Below, piece after piece: positions 11,039 through 18,622 of a DNA stretch of 64,000 nucleotides. Position 1 is the first letter of the stretch; every line of letters begins with the position of its first letter. Location of the stretch: assembly GCF_900106555.1 (NCBI RefSeq), contig NZ_FNOE01000006.1, positions 62,001-126,000 on the forward strand, given 5' to 3'. Under the pieces are notes generated by a model. The model had not been told where the DNA came from. It made no database searches and saw only the letters and a program-made list of their open reading frames with translations. The stretch comes from Nitrosomonas oligotropha (GTDB taxonomy: Bacteria; Pseudomonadota; Gammaproteobacteria; Burkholderiales; Nitrosomonadaceae). The translations under genes and the position numbers were made by a program.

Positions 11039-11737
11039 ATGCACAATGAAAATACCCATGAGTCTAATAACACCCCGGGCAGCGACAACGATATCAAAAC
11101 GCTGGAAGCCGAAGTGCGTGAAGCCATCGCCAGCGGTTCGCATATTCAGGAAACGGTGCACCGCTTAACGCTGAAAGCCATGAATGCGAAAAACGTCGAT
11201 CCGGAGTCGTTGCGGCGCATCATCACGGCGGTGATGCAAGGGATACACGATGGCGCGGCGCAGCAATTGCAACAAGCAGCCAATCAAACCCAAGCGGCTA
11301 AATCACAAATTACCGATGCCGTGGCCGGACTGGATTCCGCGCTGGCAAGATTTGCCGAAGCGTCCAAACTGGCCGTCGAAGAAGCCGCAGGGCAGGCCAA
11401 GCGATTCTCCGATACCGAATTGGCGCGCACCCGTTCCGAGCTGGAAAGCCTCGAAAGCTTGTTCGTGGAGACACTGCATCACACCGCCACCGCAGCGCAA
11501 GGGCTGATTGCCGATGTGCTGCTCGATCTGAGCCACCATGCCAAAAATACCGGCACTAATGTGGGCTCGCAGCTGAAGGAAACCTTAGCGACTTTTGCGC
11601 AGCAGATCGCGTCGGTTGGCAACGTGCAAGTGGAAACCGGCGCCAGTTTGGCGCAAAAGACGGCTGACATTGTCAGCAAAGCCGCCAGCGGTGTACTGTC
11701 GGGAATCAAGGATCAAACCAAAACCGGCAAACACTAA
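11039..11737 (+). CDS. Uncharacterised helical protein (DUF6781-like)
   Basis: This 232-residue soluble protein is predicted to be almost entirely helical. The N-terminus is acidic and polar, and no signal peptide or membrane segment is seen. The start MHNENTHESN is followed by a conserved-looking block (EVREAIASGSHIQETVHRLT, then DPESLRRIITAVMQGI). Alanine- and glutamine-rich heptads of coiled-coil type come next (residues 75-215). The similarity to DUF6781 is from memory and should be checked. It lies 42 nt behind serS on the same strand, so it may be co-transcribed, and converges on rdgC. No function can be assigned. Confidence 0.75.
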   Translation: MHNENTHESNNTPGSDNDIKTLEAEVREAIASGSHIQETVHRLTLKAMNAKNVDPESLRRIITAVMQGIHDGAAQQLQQAANQTQAAKSQITDAVAGLDSALARFAEASKLAVEEAAGQAKRFSDTELARTRSELESLESLFVETLHHTATAAQGLIADVLLDLSHHAKNTGTNVGSQLKETLATFAQQIASVGNVQVETGASLAQKTADIVSKAASGVLSGIKDQTKTGKH

Positions 11738-11756
11738 ACAGGCCCGCTGAGCTGCG

Positions 11757-12647
11757 TTAGCTGTGATCTTCACCACCGAGCGCATCAATGACATCCGTGA
11801 TCAGCTGGCTCAGCTCGCCGGTCATGATGGTAAAATCGCTGACGAATAATTCCTCGGCGCTCTCGGTGGACTCCTTCAGAATATCCTGCGGTGCAATGCG
11901 CCGCAGCTGCAAGTTGTCCTGCAACACAAACGAGATTTTGCTATCCCATGTCATGGCGAGTTTGATCGCCTTTTTCCCGGCACGGATGTGCCGCGCGGTT
12001 TCTTCCGCTTCCAGCACGTGATGGGAGTACTTGATGGTTTCCTTCTCATCGCTCATCCCTTGCAGCTCGCAATCGCGGTCGATGGTAAAAATGGACGGCA
12101 AATCGCCATCAACCGTCAGCCAGCGCGTCATCGCCGATGACGGCGAGATTTTCGTTTCCAGCGGCGCCAGCGTGATGCCCTGCACCGTTTTCACCAGCAC
12201 TTCGATGAACTCCTCGGCTTTATGCGCGCTGGATGTATCCAGAATCAGCCGGTTATTCAGTGCATCGATCCAAGCGTAAGTTTTATGGCGCTGCGCAAAA
12301 GCGCGCGGCAGCAGCTCGACGATGGTCGCTTCCTTGATATCGCGCACCTGTTTCTTACCCGCCTTGTAACCCTGCATCTGCTCGATCTGCACGATACGGT
12401 TTTTCGCATGTTGATTGATCACCCCAGCGGGCAACAACTTTTTCTCCACCCCGAAAGCAATCAACCAATGCTGCCCATAGGCATGTACAAAATTCGGCTG
12501 CTCGTCACGCGGCGTTAGCCAGCCGCGGCTTTGCAATTCCATTTGCATGCACGGCTGCAACGCGTGCTGCGAAAGCGCTTCTTCCAGACTATCCGGGGTT
12601 ATATTTCCACTGGTAATACGATAAGCTTGTATATTTCTGAACCACAT
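11757..12647 (-). CDS. rdgC: Recombination-associated protein RdgC
   Basis: This 296-residue nucleoid-associated protein forms a ring-shaped dimer on DNA and limits RecA-dependent recombination. It begins MWFRNIQAYRITSG, the characteristic RdgC start (WFKNLxxYRL in E. coli), then shows SRGWLTPR near residue 40, LLPAGVINQHAKNRI and ATIVELLPRAFAQRHKTYAW. E. coli RdgC is 303 residues, so the gene is full length. It converges on the coiled-coil protein gene (19-nt gap, no clear terminator) and is divergent from the DUF2007 gene 46 nt away. Confidence 0.95.
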   Translation of the reverse strand: MWFRNIQAYRITSGNITPDSLEEALSQHALQPCMQMELQSRGWLTPRDEQPNFVHAYGQHWLIAFGVEKKLLPAGVINQHAKNRIVQIEQMQGYKAGKKQVRDIKEATIVELLPRAFAQRHKTYAWIDALNNRLILDTSSAHKAEEFIEVLVKTVQGITLAPLETKISPSSAMTRWLTVDGDLPSIFTIDRDCELQGMSDEKETIKYSHHVLEAEETARHIRAGKKAIKLAMTWDSKISFVLQDNLQLRRIAPQDILKESTESAEELFVSDFTIMTGELSQLITDVIDALGGEDHS

Positions 12648-12693
12648 AGTTTTTGTCAGTTAATCGATTGATCTGTTAGGTACTCATCACGGC

Positions 12694-13026
12694 ATGAAAA
12701 AAATTTATTCCGCCAATAATCTGATGGAAGCGCAGATAGTACTTGATCTGCTCGCACACGCCTACATTCCGGCGCAAATTTTCAACCAATACGCGCAAGG
12801 CATGGCCGGAGAAATACCGGTTCACCACGCCTGCCCGGAAGTATGGATCAAGCGCGATGAAGACTATGAACGTGGCAAACATGTGATCGAAACCTACGAA
12901 AATACCCCGGTCACTACCGGCAACGTGCAATGCCCATCCTGCGGCGAAGAGAATCCGGCCAATTTTCAGTTGTGCTGGAAGTGCGGGGGCGGGCTGGAAA
13001 CTGCTGGAAACCGTCAGCTGACTTGA
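12694..13026 (+). CDS. DUF2007-type protein with C-terminal zinc ribbon
   Basis: This 110-residue cytoplasmic protein has two parts. Residues 1-70 match the DUF2007 'putative signal transducing protein' fold (MKKIYSANNLMEAQIVLDLL, then EVWIKRDEDYERGK). Residues 78-100 form a zinc ribbon with CPSCGEENPANFQLCWKCG, i.e. two CxxC pairs. The fold is related to the GlnB-like regulatory proteins, but its function is unknown. It is divergent from rdgC and its 3' end meets the convergent fic gene 14 nt away. Confidence 0.8.
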   Translation: MKKIYSANNLMEAQIVLDLLAHAYIPAQIFNQYAQGMAGEIPVHHACPEVWIKRDEDYERGKHVIETYENTPVTTGNVQCPSCGEENPANFQLCWKCGGGLETAGNRQLT

Positions 13027-13040
13027 TCGGTAAATCCGGT

Positions 13041-14057
13041 TCATTGATCGGCATGCCACTGCAACCAGTCCCTTCCCTTAGCGGTCAATCGATAACGCTG
13101 TTTGGGACTGCGCGGTGAATCAGGTTCTGTGCGCTCGATCCAATCACCCGCCAATGCCGGATTCAAATAATTTTCCCGGAAAGTCGGGCGATGCGCCAGC
13201 CCTAGCGTCTGCATCAAATCACTGCTGCTTAATTCACCGTTACCAATCCCCCGAATCAGCGCTGCAACTTGGTCGGTTACTTGATCGGTTACTTGGTCGG
13301 TAGCTGTTGCCTGGCGAATGGCAGCCAGTAGCTCGCTCAGCATGAACACGATGAAAGGTGTCGCATCGGCTTGCTCATCGGCTGCCGCCAGTGCTTGGTA
13401 ATAACTTTTTTGATGGTCCCGGATTACCGTTTCCACCGGCAAATAAGCCAGCAAAGGCTTCCAATCACGCAAGATCAAGGTCTGCCACAACCGCCCCATG
13501 CGACCATTGCCATCAGCAAAGGGGTGAATGAATTCAATCTCGTAATGAAAGACGCAACCGGCGATCAACGGATGTTCGGTAGTCATTGCCAGCCATTCCA
13601 GTAAATCGGCCATCAGTTCCGGCACCCGGTTGGCAGGCGGCGCCATATGCACCAACTGCTTGCCTTGAAAAATACCGACACCGCCGGAACGATAACATCC
13701 GGCCCCATCCACCAGGCCGCGCATCAACAACTCGTGCGCCGACAGCAAATCCCGCTCTGAACCGGCGTTCCAGCCTTCCAAAGCCTCGTAAGCGGCAAAA
13801 GCATTGCGTACCTCCTGAATCTCGCGCGGATGACCCAACACCTGCTTGCCTTCGATCACCGCAGTCACTTGCTCCAGCGTCAACGTATTATTCTCGATAG
13901 CCAACGAAGCATGAATGGTACGAATGCGATTCTCCCGGCGCAAACGTGGCGTCAGACTCTGCTCGGCCAGCACGGTGTAGCGGCCGATGGTTTCGCTGAT
14001 CTCAGCAACCAGATTCAGGATTGTTGGAGTGATAATATAAGGTGGTTGATATTTCAT
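13041..14057 (-). CDS. Fic-family protein with internal inhibitory motif
   Basis: This 338-residue enzyme probably transfers AMP, or a related moiety, from a nucleotide to a target protein. The Fic core HPFADGNGRMGR (residues 178-189) is intact, including the catalytic His and the phosphate-binding GNGR. The N-terminal autoinhibitory motif is present as SLAIENN (51-57), which marks class II Fic proteins. Near the C-terminus, TDQVTDQVTDQV arises from a 12-bp tandem repeat and precedes a winged-helix-like domain ending in KGRDWLQWHADQ. It lies downstream of the RT-nitrilase gene on the same strand, 162 nt away, at the edge of the accessory island. Target and regulation are unknown. Confidence 0.9.
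   Translation of the reverse strand: MKYQPPYIITPTILNLVAEISETIGRYTVLAEQSLTPRLRRENRIRTIHASLAIENNTLTLEQVTAVIEGKQVLGHPREIQEVRNAFAAYEALEGWNAGSERDLLSAHELLMRGLVDGAGCYRSGGVGIFQGKQLVHMAPPANRVPELMADLLEWLAMTTEHPLIAGCVFHYEIEFIHPFADGNGRMGRLWQTLILRDWKPLLAYLPVETVIRDHQKSYYQALAAADEQADATPFIVFMLSELLAAIRQATATDQVTDQVTDQVAALIRGIGNGELSSSDLMQTLGLAHRPTFRENYLNPALAGDWIERTEPDSPRSPKQRYRLTAKGRDWLQWHADQ
13267..13302. repeat. Three 12-bp tandem repeats inside the fic gene
   Basis: Three copies of ACTTGGTCGGTT (the second and third differ by one base each) encode the TDQV repeats of the Fic protein. The repeats are in frame, so copy-number change would lengthen or shorten the linker without breaking the gene. Similar TDQV or DQV runs are known in Fic and AlbA-type proteins. 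Confidence 0.85.
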
Positions 14058-14066
14058 AGGACATCC

Positions 14067-14219
14067 CTAGCTTTGAGCGGCATACAGGTTGAAGGCGTTA
14101 TAGTTATTGCAGGCCTCCCATTTGCTGTGATGCTTGCCCTTGATATCGCCGATACCGAAAATAGGCATTTGCTCAGGTAGTTTGCATTGGCAAAGGTCGT
14201 GTAGTGATCATCACCTTAT
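14067..14219 (-). pseudogene. Short degraded ORF between RT-nitrilase and fic genes
   Basis: The 152 nt between the RT-nitrilase stop and fic hold two coding-like peptides in adjacent minus-strand frames. One begins GDDHYTTFANANYLSK right after a stop codon (no start codon). The other, at 14067-14168, starts MPIFGIGDIKGKHHSKWEAC and ends YNAFNLYAAQS before TAG (33 residues). Joined by a one-base shift they would read as one C-terminal tail. This suggests the end of a lost or frameshifted gene. I do not recognise the family. Confidence 0.35.
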
Positions 14220-17200
14220 TCATTCCTCATCTTCTGTAGGTAACACTTTGCGATTGTAGTCCATCGCATCGTTGAATCCGTCCGGTACCGGCTTAAAGGG
14301 TTTGTCGGGCGAGCGGTGGCTGCTTTGGAACTGACGCAGAGATTGTACGTAGATTTCGCCAATGACACAGTAGTCGGTGACACCACCCTTGACCCGCAGT
14401 ACGTCGCGTTTCCAACTGTCCTTGAACGGAGCGCGGATGCGGCTATCACCGTATTGACGGTCATTGCACTGAATGATGTAGGCGTGTATGTCCAGCGCAG
14501 CGGATTCCACCAATGCAATGAAGGTTTCGGTATCGGGATTCCATTCCGGTACAAACAATACATCCACCTTGCCGCGTAGGGCTGCACGGTAACTGATATT
14601 GGTCAATTCGCTACAGATCAGCATGGCAAAACGCAAATCACCATGCTGAATGATGGGTGGCGTTTTCCAAACCTTGCTGGGCTTCATCTCAAGTCCGGCA
14701 AGCCGTTGCAATTCCTGTTCCTCATGCAGCGCAGGGCGTTGCTTGTCCTGCTGGTAAATCATCAGTGAAGGAAACCCCAAACCATTGTGTGAAAGCGCTG
14801 CCCAGACTTGGTTGCGTACCCTTGCTTTGCTGACGTGCAGGTATTCGATACCCGTGATCAACGAAATGCCTCGGCCTTGCAGCTTGCGGGCAATGCGGAT
14901 AAACCAGTGCGCAGGCAGTGCCAGTTCCGGCAAAATTAGGTAGCGGCTATCGCGAGGTTGAGCTATCACACCATCCAGCAAACGGCACAGGCGTGCGTAG
15001 CGGTCTTCGTCTGGGTCGGGTTTTCGCGTGACGGATGCCATCCAGCTCCCCATGTGTGTCTGCCAACTGGATACCGCAACACCATATTTGCGTGAGATGA
15101 TGCCATCCGGAATTTGCAGAACTCCGTGCTTGTCGAAACAAGGGGCTTTCTCATTGAGTTCAAAGCCCCTCACCGCAAGCACAACCTTTTGCATGGCAGC
15201 GCGCTCAGTCTCGGCATAGGCATCCTTGTTAAGGACGAAAAGCTCCGGCAGATTAAAAGGGCGGGTGGCAAACATCAGACCATGCGGCAGGCTCCTGAAC
15301 CCTAGCCATTTGGCAAGCGACTGAGTGCCAGTCGTTACATTGTCCGGCAGTAATTGTGTGACTTCGGTGCAATTAGCAACCGTCTTTTTAGCAGGGATGC
15401 CGCGCTGGGCCACCATCTCCTTTGGCAAGCCAATGAAACGGAAAGGCATATGCGCGAGGTCGAATGAGAACAGTCGCGCCTGTTGTGTTTGAAAGTCTTT
15501 GGCTGATAGCGGCCACGCCAGAATGGTTTCAAGGTCAACCGTTGGGTGACAGTCTTCCATGTGTACTTTCCATGCCTGCTTGCCCGCTTTGGATAAACGG
15601 GGAGGAAAGGCAGCTGTGATGCTCTCGCGGACGCTGGAAAAGAGCTGTTCTTGCCAGCGGCTGATCATCGCGGTGGCATTTGGCTTTTCTTCGCCTTCGG
15701 GCCATGCCTTAACGACGACTTCGCACTGATCGTTGACTTGCTTGCAGAGCTTTTCCAGTGTATCGATGATTCTGCGCAAATCTGCAAAATCCTCGCACGC
15801 CGTGGCCAGACGAATCACGCGAGGAAGGTAGATGGCCAAGTCAAAGAACTGTGGCAACACGAGCACATGCTGGATAAAAGCACGGAAGAATGCTTGTCGA
15901 TGCTTCGCCCAAGCCTCCGGGAGCAGATCACGCTCATAGGCTTCAAAGTCGCGTAGCTTGATGGAAAATCCGGCTCGGCGCATGGTCAGGACATCGGCTT
16001 TGCGCAGGCTGTCCGCGGTTTCACCATCGCTTTGTGTGGCGGCAAGAAGATCAGTTCCGACATGCTCGGCTGATCGCGGCAGCCGTGGCATGGCTCGCCA
16101 CTCGCTGGCGCGTTCGTGAATCTGGTGAACAATAGCGTCTACCAAAGTTTTCCCTGGCTCACCCGCAAGGATGAACACCTTGTTCTTGCCATTGGCGAAA
16201 TGGATTTTGCTTTCACCTTGGCCGAGGTAATCCGGTTTGAAGCAAATTTGCTGCTTTTTCTCTGAATCAACCCAGTTCAGCTTTCCGCCAGCGCGGGCAA
16301 ACAACCATTCCCACAGCTGAACGGTGGAACCAAAGTCGGCGCCATTCTCCATGACCAACAGAATGTCGTCCACATAGCGCCCGTAGTAGATTGGTGCCAC
16401 CTGCTGCTCGATGCAGCGATCCAGTTCAACCAATGCGATGTTAGCTACTACTGCCGATGCGGGCAGACCAACTGGCAGGCCCTTTTTCAATGGTGTTGCT
16501 GCTGCCCAAGCCTGAATGGCTCGGATAAAAAGACGGTTGAGCTTGGCCTGATCTTCCGTCAGTTCTAGTCCTAACACCTCGTTGACGAAGACTGAGGCCA
16601 GCATGAAGCCAGGATTCAGTTCGTGATAGAAAGAGCTGACATCGGCAGTGAGCGCAACAATCTTTTTATCAGCGTTCAGTGCTGTACGCATAGCGACAAT
16701 GCCATTGTCACGCCAGTCACGGAAGGGCTTCAGGTAGGGCTGGAACGAACCCAGCGACAACGGATTGATGCGTTTACCATCCTTGGTGCGGCGCAAACGA
16801 TTGCCATAAGAGCAGTCAGTCAACTTGGCATCAAACAGATAGCCGACTTCCAGCATCCACAGCGTGGACAACACATGAAAATCCAGGCTGCACTTCGCCA
16901 TCACCCGGAATTCAGCTTTTGGCTTCTCAGAGTTTCCGTTTTCAGCCAACGCCTTGCAGGCATATTCCCATTCATCGGTCGGGGAAGAGAAAATCAGGCT
17001 GTTGCCACTCTCCTTCCGGCGACGCCTCCAACCGTCCATATCGACGGATTTGCTTGCCAGTGTCCAGGTTCCAATGAAACTGGCTTCTGATACCCAGGAT
17101 TCATCTTCACCATTGATCTTCTCCAGCAGCGCAGAGAGGTTTTCGTGCAGGCTTTCCTCGTAGTTTGCAATTGCGTCCAGCGAGGCATGTGACGAGTAGT

Positions 17201-17255
17201 ACAAATCAACTTTGGCTTTACGATAGGCAAGACCAAGATTCTGGAGTTCAATCAT
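14220..17255 (-). CDS. Reverse transcriptase-nitrilase fusion (DRT type 1 / UG1-like)
   Basis: This 1011-residue protein has an N-terminal reverse transcriptase and a C-terminal carbon-nitrogen hydrolase (nitrilase) domain. RT motif A is ALTADVSSFYHEL (catalytic D205), motif B GLPVGLPAS (259-267) and motif C YVDD (294-297). A helical middle region (about 400-690) follows. The nitrilase triad is intact: E777 in LILPELALP, K838 in YQQDKQ and C881 in AMLICSEL. The same architecture is known from defence-associated RTs of the UG1 (DRT1) type, so phage defence is the best guess. Its ATG overlaps the stop of the small upstream ORF (ATGA), implying translational coupling in an operon with a zeta-type kinase. 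No maturase or group II intron structure was seen. Confidence 0.9.
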   Translation of the reverse strand: MIELQNLGLAYRKAKVDLYYSSHASLDAIANYEESLHENLSALLEKINGEDESWVSEASFIGTWTLASKSVDMDGWRRRRKESGNSLIFSSPTDEWEYACKALAENGNSEKPKAEFRVMAKCSLDFHVLSTLWMLEVGYLFDAKLTDCSYGNRLRRTKDGKRINPLSLGSFQPYLKPFRDWRDNGIVAMRTALNADKKIVALTADVSSFYHELNPGFMLASVFVNEVLGLELTEDQAKLNRLFIRAIQAWAAATPLKKGLPVGLPASAVVANIALVELDRCIEQQVAPIYYGRYVDDILLVMENGADFGSTVQLWEWLFARAGGKLNWVDSEKKQQICFKPDYLGQGESKIHFANGKNKVFILAGEPGKTLVDAIVHQIHERASEWRAMPRLPRSAEHVGTDLLAATQSDGETADSLRKADVLTMRRAGFSIKLRDFEAYERDLLPEAWAKHRQAFFRAFIQHVLVLPQFFDLAIYLPRVIRLATACEDFADLRRIIDTLEKLCKQVNDQCEVVVKAWPEGEEKPNATAMISRWQEQLFSSVRESITAAFPPRLSKAGKQAWKVHMEDCHPTVDLETILAWPLSAKDFQTQQARLFSFDLAHMPFRFIGLPKEMVAQRGIPAKKTVANCTEVTQLLPDNVTTGTQSLAKWLGFRSLPHGLMFATRPFNLPELFVLNKDAYAETERAAMQKVVLAVRGFELNEKAPCFDKHGVLQIPDGIISRKYGVAVSSWQTHMGSWMASVTRKPDPDEDRYARLCRLLDGVIAQPRDSRYLILPELALPAHWFIRIARKLQGRGISLITGIEYLHVSKARVRNQVWAALSHNGLGFPSLMIYQQDKQRPALHEEQELQRLAGLEMKPSKVWKTPPIIQHGDLRFAMLICSELTNISYRAALRGKVDVLFVPEWNPDTETFIALVESAALDIHAYIIQCNDRQYGDSRIRAPFKDSWKRDVLRVKGGVTDYCVIGEIYVQSLRQFQSSHRSPDKPFKPVPDGFNDAMDYNRKVLPTEDEE

Positions 17256-17437
17256 TTACTCCACCCTTCCTCCGGCTGCCGCGCGCCCTGCGGCACTCGC
17301 GACAAATCCAGCTCCCCCTTGAATGTCTGCTGGATTAAGGCATCGTAGAGGCTTTCCAGATCAGTGAAGCTTTTTTGGTAGCTTTCGGCTCTTTTGATAT
17401 TGGTGATCAATCCGACGATACAATCACAAACGCTCAT
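17252..17437 (-). CDS. 61-residue ORF resembling the C-terminal tail of HsdS
   Basis: The ORF starts MSVCDCIVGLITNIK and continues with DLESLYDALIQQTFKGELDL, which closely resembles the conserved C-terminal end of type I restriction specificity subunits (ESLxxxLxxxAFKGEL). The target-recognition domains, hsdM and hsdR are absent. It starts 3 nt after the 56-residue ORF, and its TGA overlaps the ATG of the RT-nitrilase gene. It may be only a restriction-locus remnant, but its position as a coupled leader of the RT gene suggests that it is still translated. The fit to HsdS is by eye. Confidence 0.6.
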   Translation of the reverse strand: MSVCDCIVGLITNIKRAESYQKSFTDLESLYDALIQQTFKGELDLSRVPQGARQPEEGWSK

Positions 17438-17440
17438 ATT

Positions 17441-17611
17441 CTATTTCTCTTCCACAATCCGATCATCTTTCAGAACCATAACACCCGCTCCAATACGTTT
17501 GGCCCGTTCACGCGCTCTTTGAGCAGCCCGCTTCATAGCGATCTCGGCCGCAGCTAAGTCTGGGTCGCGTTGTTTTTGCTTCTTATTCGAATTTGCAGTC
17601 TGATCACTCAT
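17441..17611 (-). CDS. 56-residue small protein downstream of the zeta-like kinase
   Basis: This short ORF begins MSDQTANSNKKQKQRDPDLA, has a basic, Ala/Arg-rich predicted helix (about 20-40) and ends in GVMVLKDDRIVEEK. Its ATG overlaps the stop codon of the zeta-like kinase (ATGA), so the two are almost certainly co-translated. Small proteins of this kind often follow such kinases and could be a partner or antitoxin, but this is an inference; true epsilon antitoxins differ in sequence and lie upstream. The next ORF begins 3 nt further on. Confidence 0.65.
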   Translation of the reverse strand: MSDQTANSNKKQKQRDPDLAAAEIAMKRAAQRARERAKRIGAGVMVLKDDRIVEEK

Positions 17612-18138
17612 GTTTTCATGCCTTCATCAATCAATTTTGGTTCTCTACCGGAATTGTCATAAAGCGCCCATTCGTCCACGATGGGTTTGTAAAGATTGGA
17701 AAAATTCCGTAACCCTGCCGTGAACCGCCGCCGGATCACCGGTTCCGGAATGTTGTGACCGCCTTCGCGAACCCGTTGCCGGACTCGAGCGATTGCCAGC
17801 TCCGGGGAAACTAATTGAAGAAAAAACAACTTGACGGCATAACCATTGGCTTGCCAACTTGGAATCAATCCGGCGTATATCCTGCCACTCAACGTTGTTT
17901 CAAAGGCAAAATTCTCCCCGCGCCGGGCATGGTTGAAAACTTCTTCCAGCATCAATCTACCTGCCCGGAAAGCTGCCGTTTCCGGCCTAAAGGGAGCCAA
18001 TCCAGCCGCTATCAGATCAGCGTTGATAAAAGCCGGACATGCAGCTTCTTTCGGCAGAAATTCCTCGGCAAAAGTAGTTTTCCCAGCACCATTCGGTCCG
18101 GCGATGATGATAATCTTTTTCTGGTATGTATCACTCAC
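17608..18138 (-). CDS. Zeta-toxin-like P-loop kinase
   Basis: This 176-residue protein has the P-loop AGPNGAGKTTFAEEFL (Walker A residues 14-22), the FINADLIAAGLAP segment and FAFETTLSGR, all characteristic of zeta-toxin-type and related ATPases. The family includes kinases that phosphorylate UDP-N-acetylglucosamine and block wall synthesis; the substrate here is unknown. It is the first gene of the minus-strand four-gene unit and overlaps the following small ORF by 4 nt. Its promoter should lie in the 484-nt gap before treS. It could act as a toxin, or as a kinase module of the RT-based system. Confidence 0.85.
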   Translation of the reverse strand: MSDTYQKKIIIIAGPNGAGKTTFAEEFLPKEAACPAFINADLIAAGLAPFRPETAAFRAGRLMLEEVFNHARRGENFAFETTLSGRIYAGLIPSWQANGYAVKLFFLQLVSPELAIARVRQRVREGGHNIPEPVIRRRFTAGLRNFSNLYKPIVDEWALYDNSGREPKLIDEGMKT

Positions 18139-18622
18139 GCCACAAGCTCCTACCTAGCTTTATCAACGGATTGCATTCATACCGGCGATATTATCATGAC
18201 CGCAAAATATCTGCGCCCAATGCACGAGGCCCACTTATAAGACGTAACCCATTGCGATCCCGCCACCACACGGCTCACCTTCCTATCTTGGAATTCATTG
18301 AGCGGAGCACAACCCCACACCGCCCTGCATCGGACTTGAATGACAGATTTTTTTGAGCACTGTTTTTCCAGCACTTTTCTACTCTTCTATTATTCCGGAT
18401 TGAACCAATTCAACTTTGTATCACTCGCATTAGTAATAAGCCGGTAATTTCAAAGATTCTCTGCATTTTCCGGCCTCTCTAATAAAAAACCAATAAACAG
18501 GATGTTACGGAACTAAGCCATCAACTTGACCATTGGGCTACCTTGCGATTGATCGGTGGCGGGTGGCACGGCACCGGCATTAACACCGCCACCCGGCAAG
18601 CTGAAACTTCTCTGAGGAAATT
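18139..18622. other. 484-nt gap between the zeta-like gene and treS
   Basis: No convincing gene is seen here. The region must carry divergent promoters for the minus-strand island and the plus-strand treS operon. Near treS an inverted repeat is found: CGGGTGGC at 18560-18567 and GCCACCCG at 18588-18595, with a 20-nt loop, ending 27 bp before the treS ATG. It could form a leader hairpin. The short ORFs in this stretch have no coding character that I trust. Confidence 0.6.
18560..18595 (+). promoter_or_regulatory. Hairpin in the treS leader
   Basis: Two perfect 8-nt arms (CGGGTGGC and GCCACCCG) flank a 20-nt loop just upstream of treS. No U-tract follows, so it is not a typical terminator. It may affect translation or mRNA stability of the trehalose operon; nothing more can be said. 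Confidence 0.4.

Noticed and set aside
14220..17255. Group II intron or retron for the reverse transcriptase
   Set aside because: No intron domain V-like hairpin, maturase domain or msr/msd-type repeat was noticed; the nitrilase fusion points to the UG/DRT class.
18177..18374. 65-residue minus-strand ORF before treS
   Set aside because: No family motif, no ribosome-binding site and odd composition; it lies in a promoter region and is best treated as chance.
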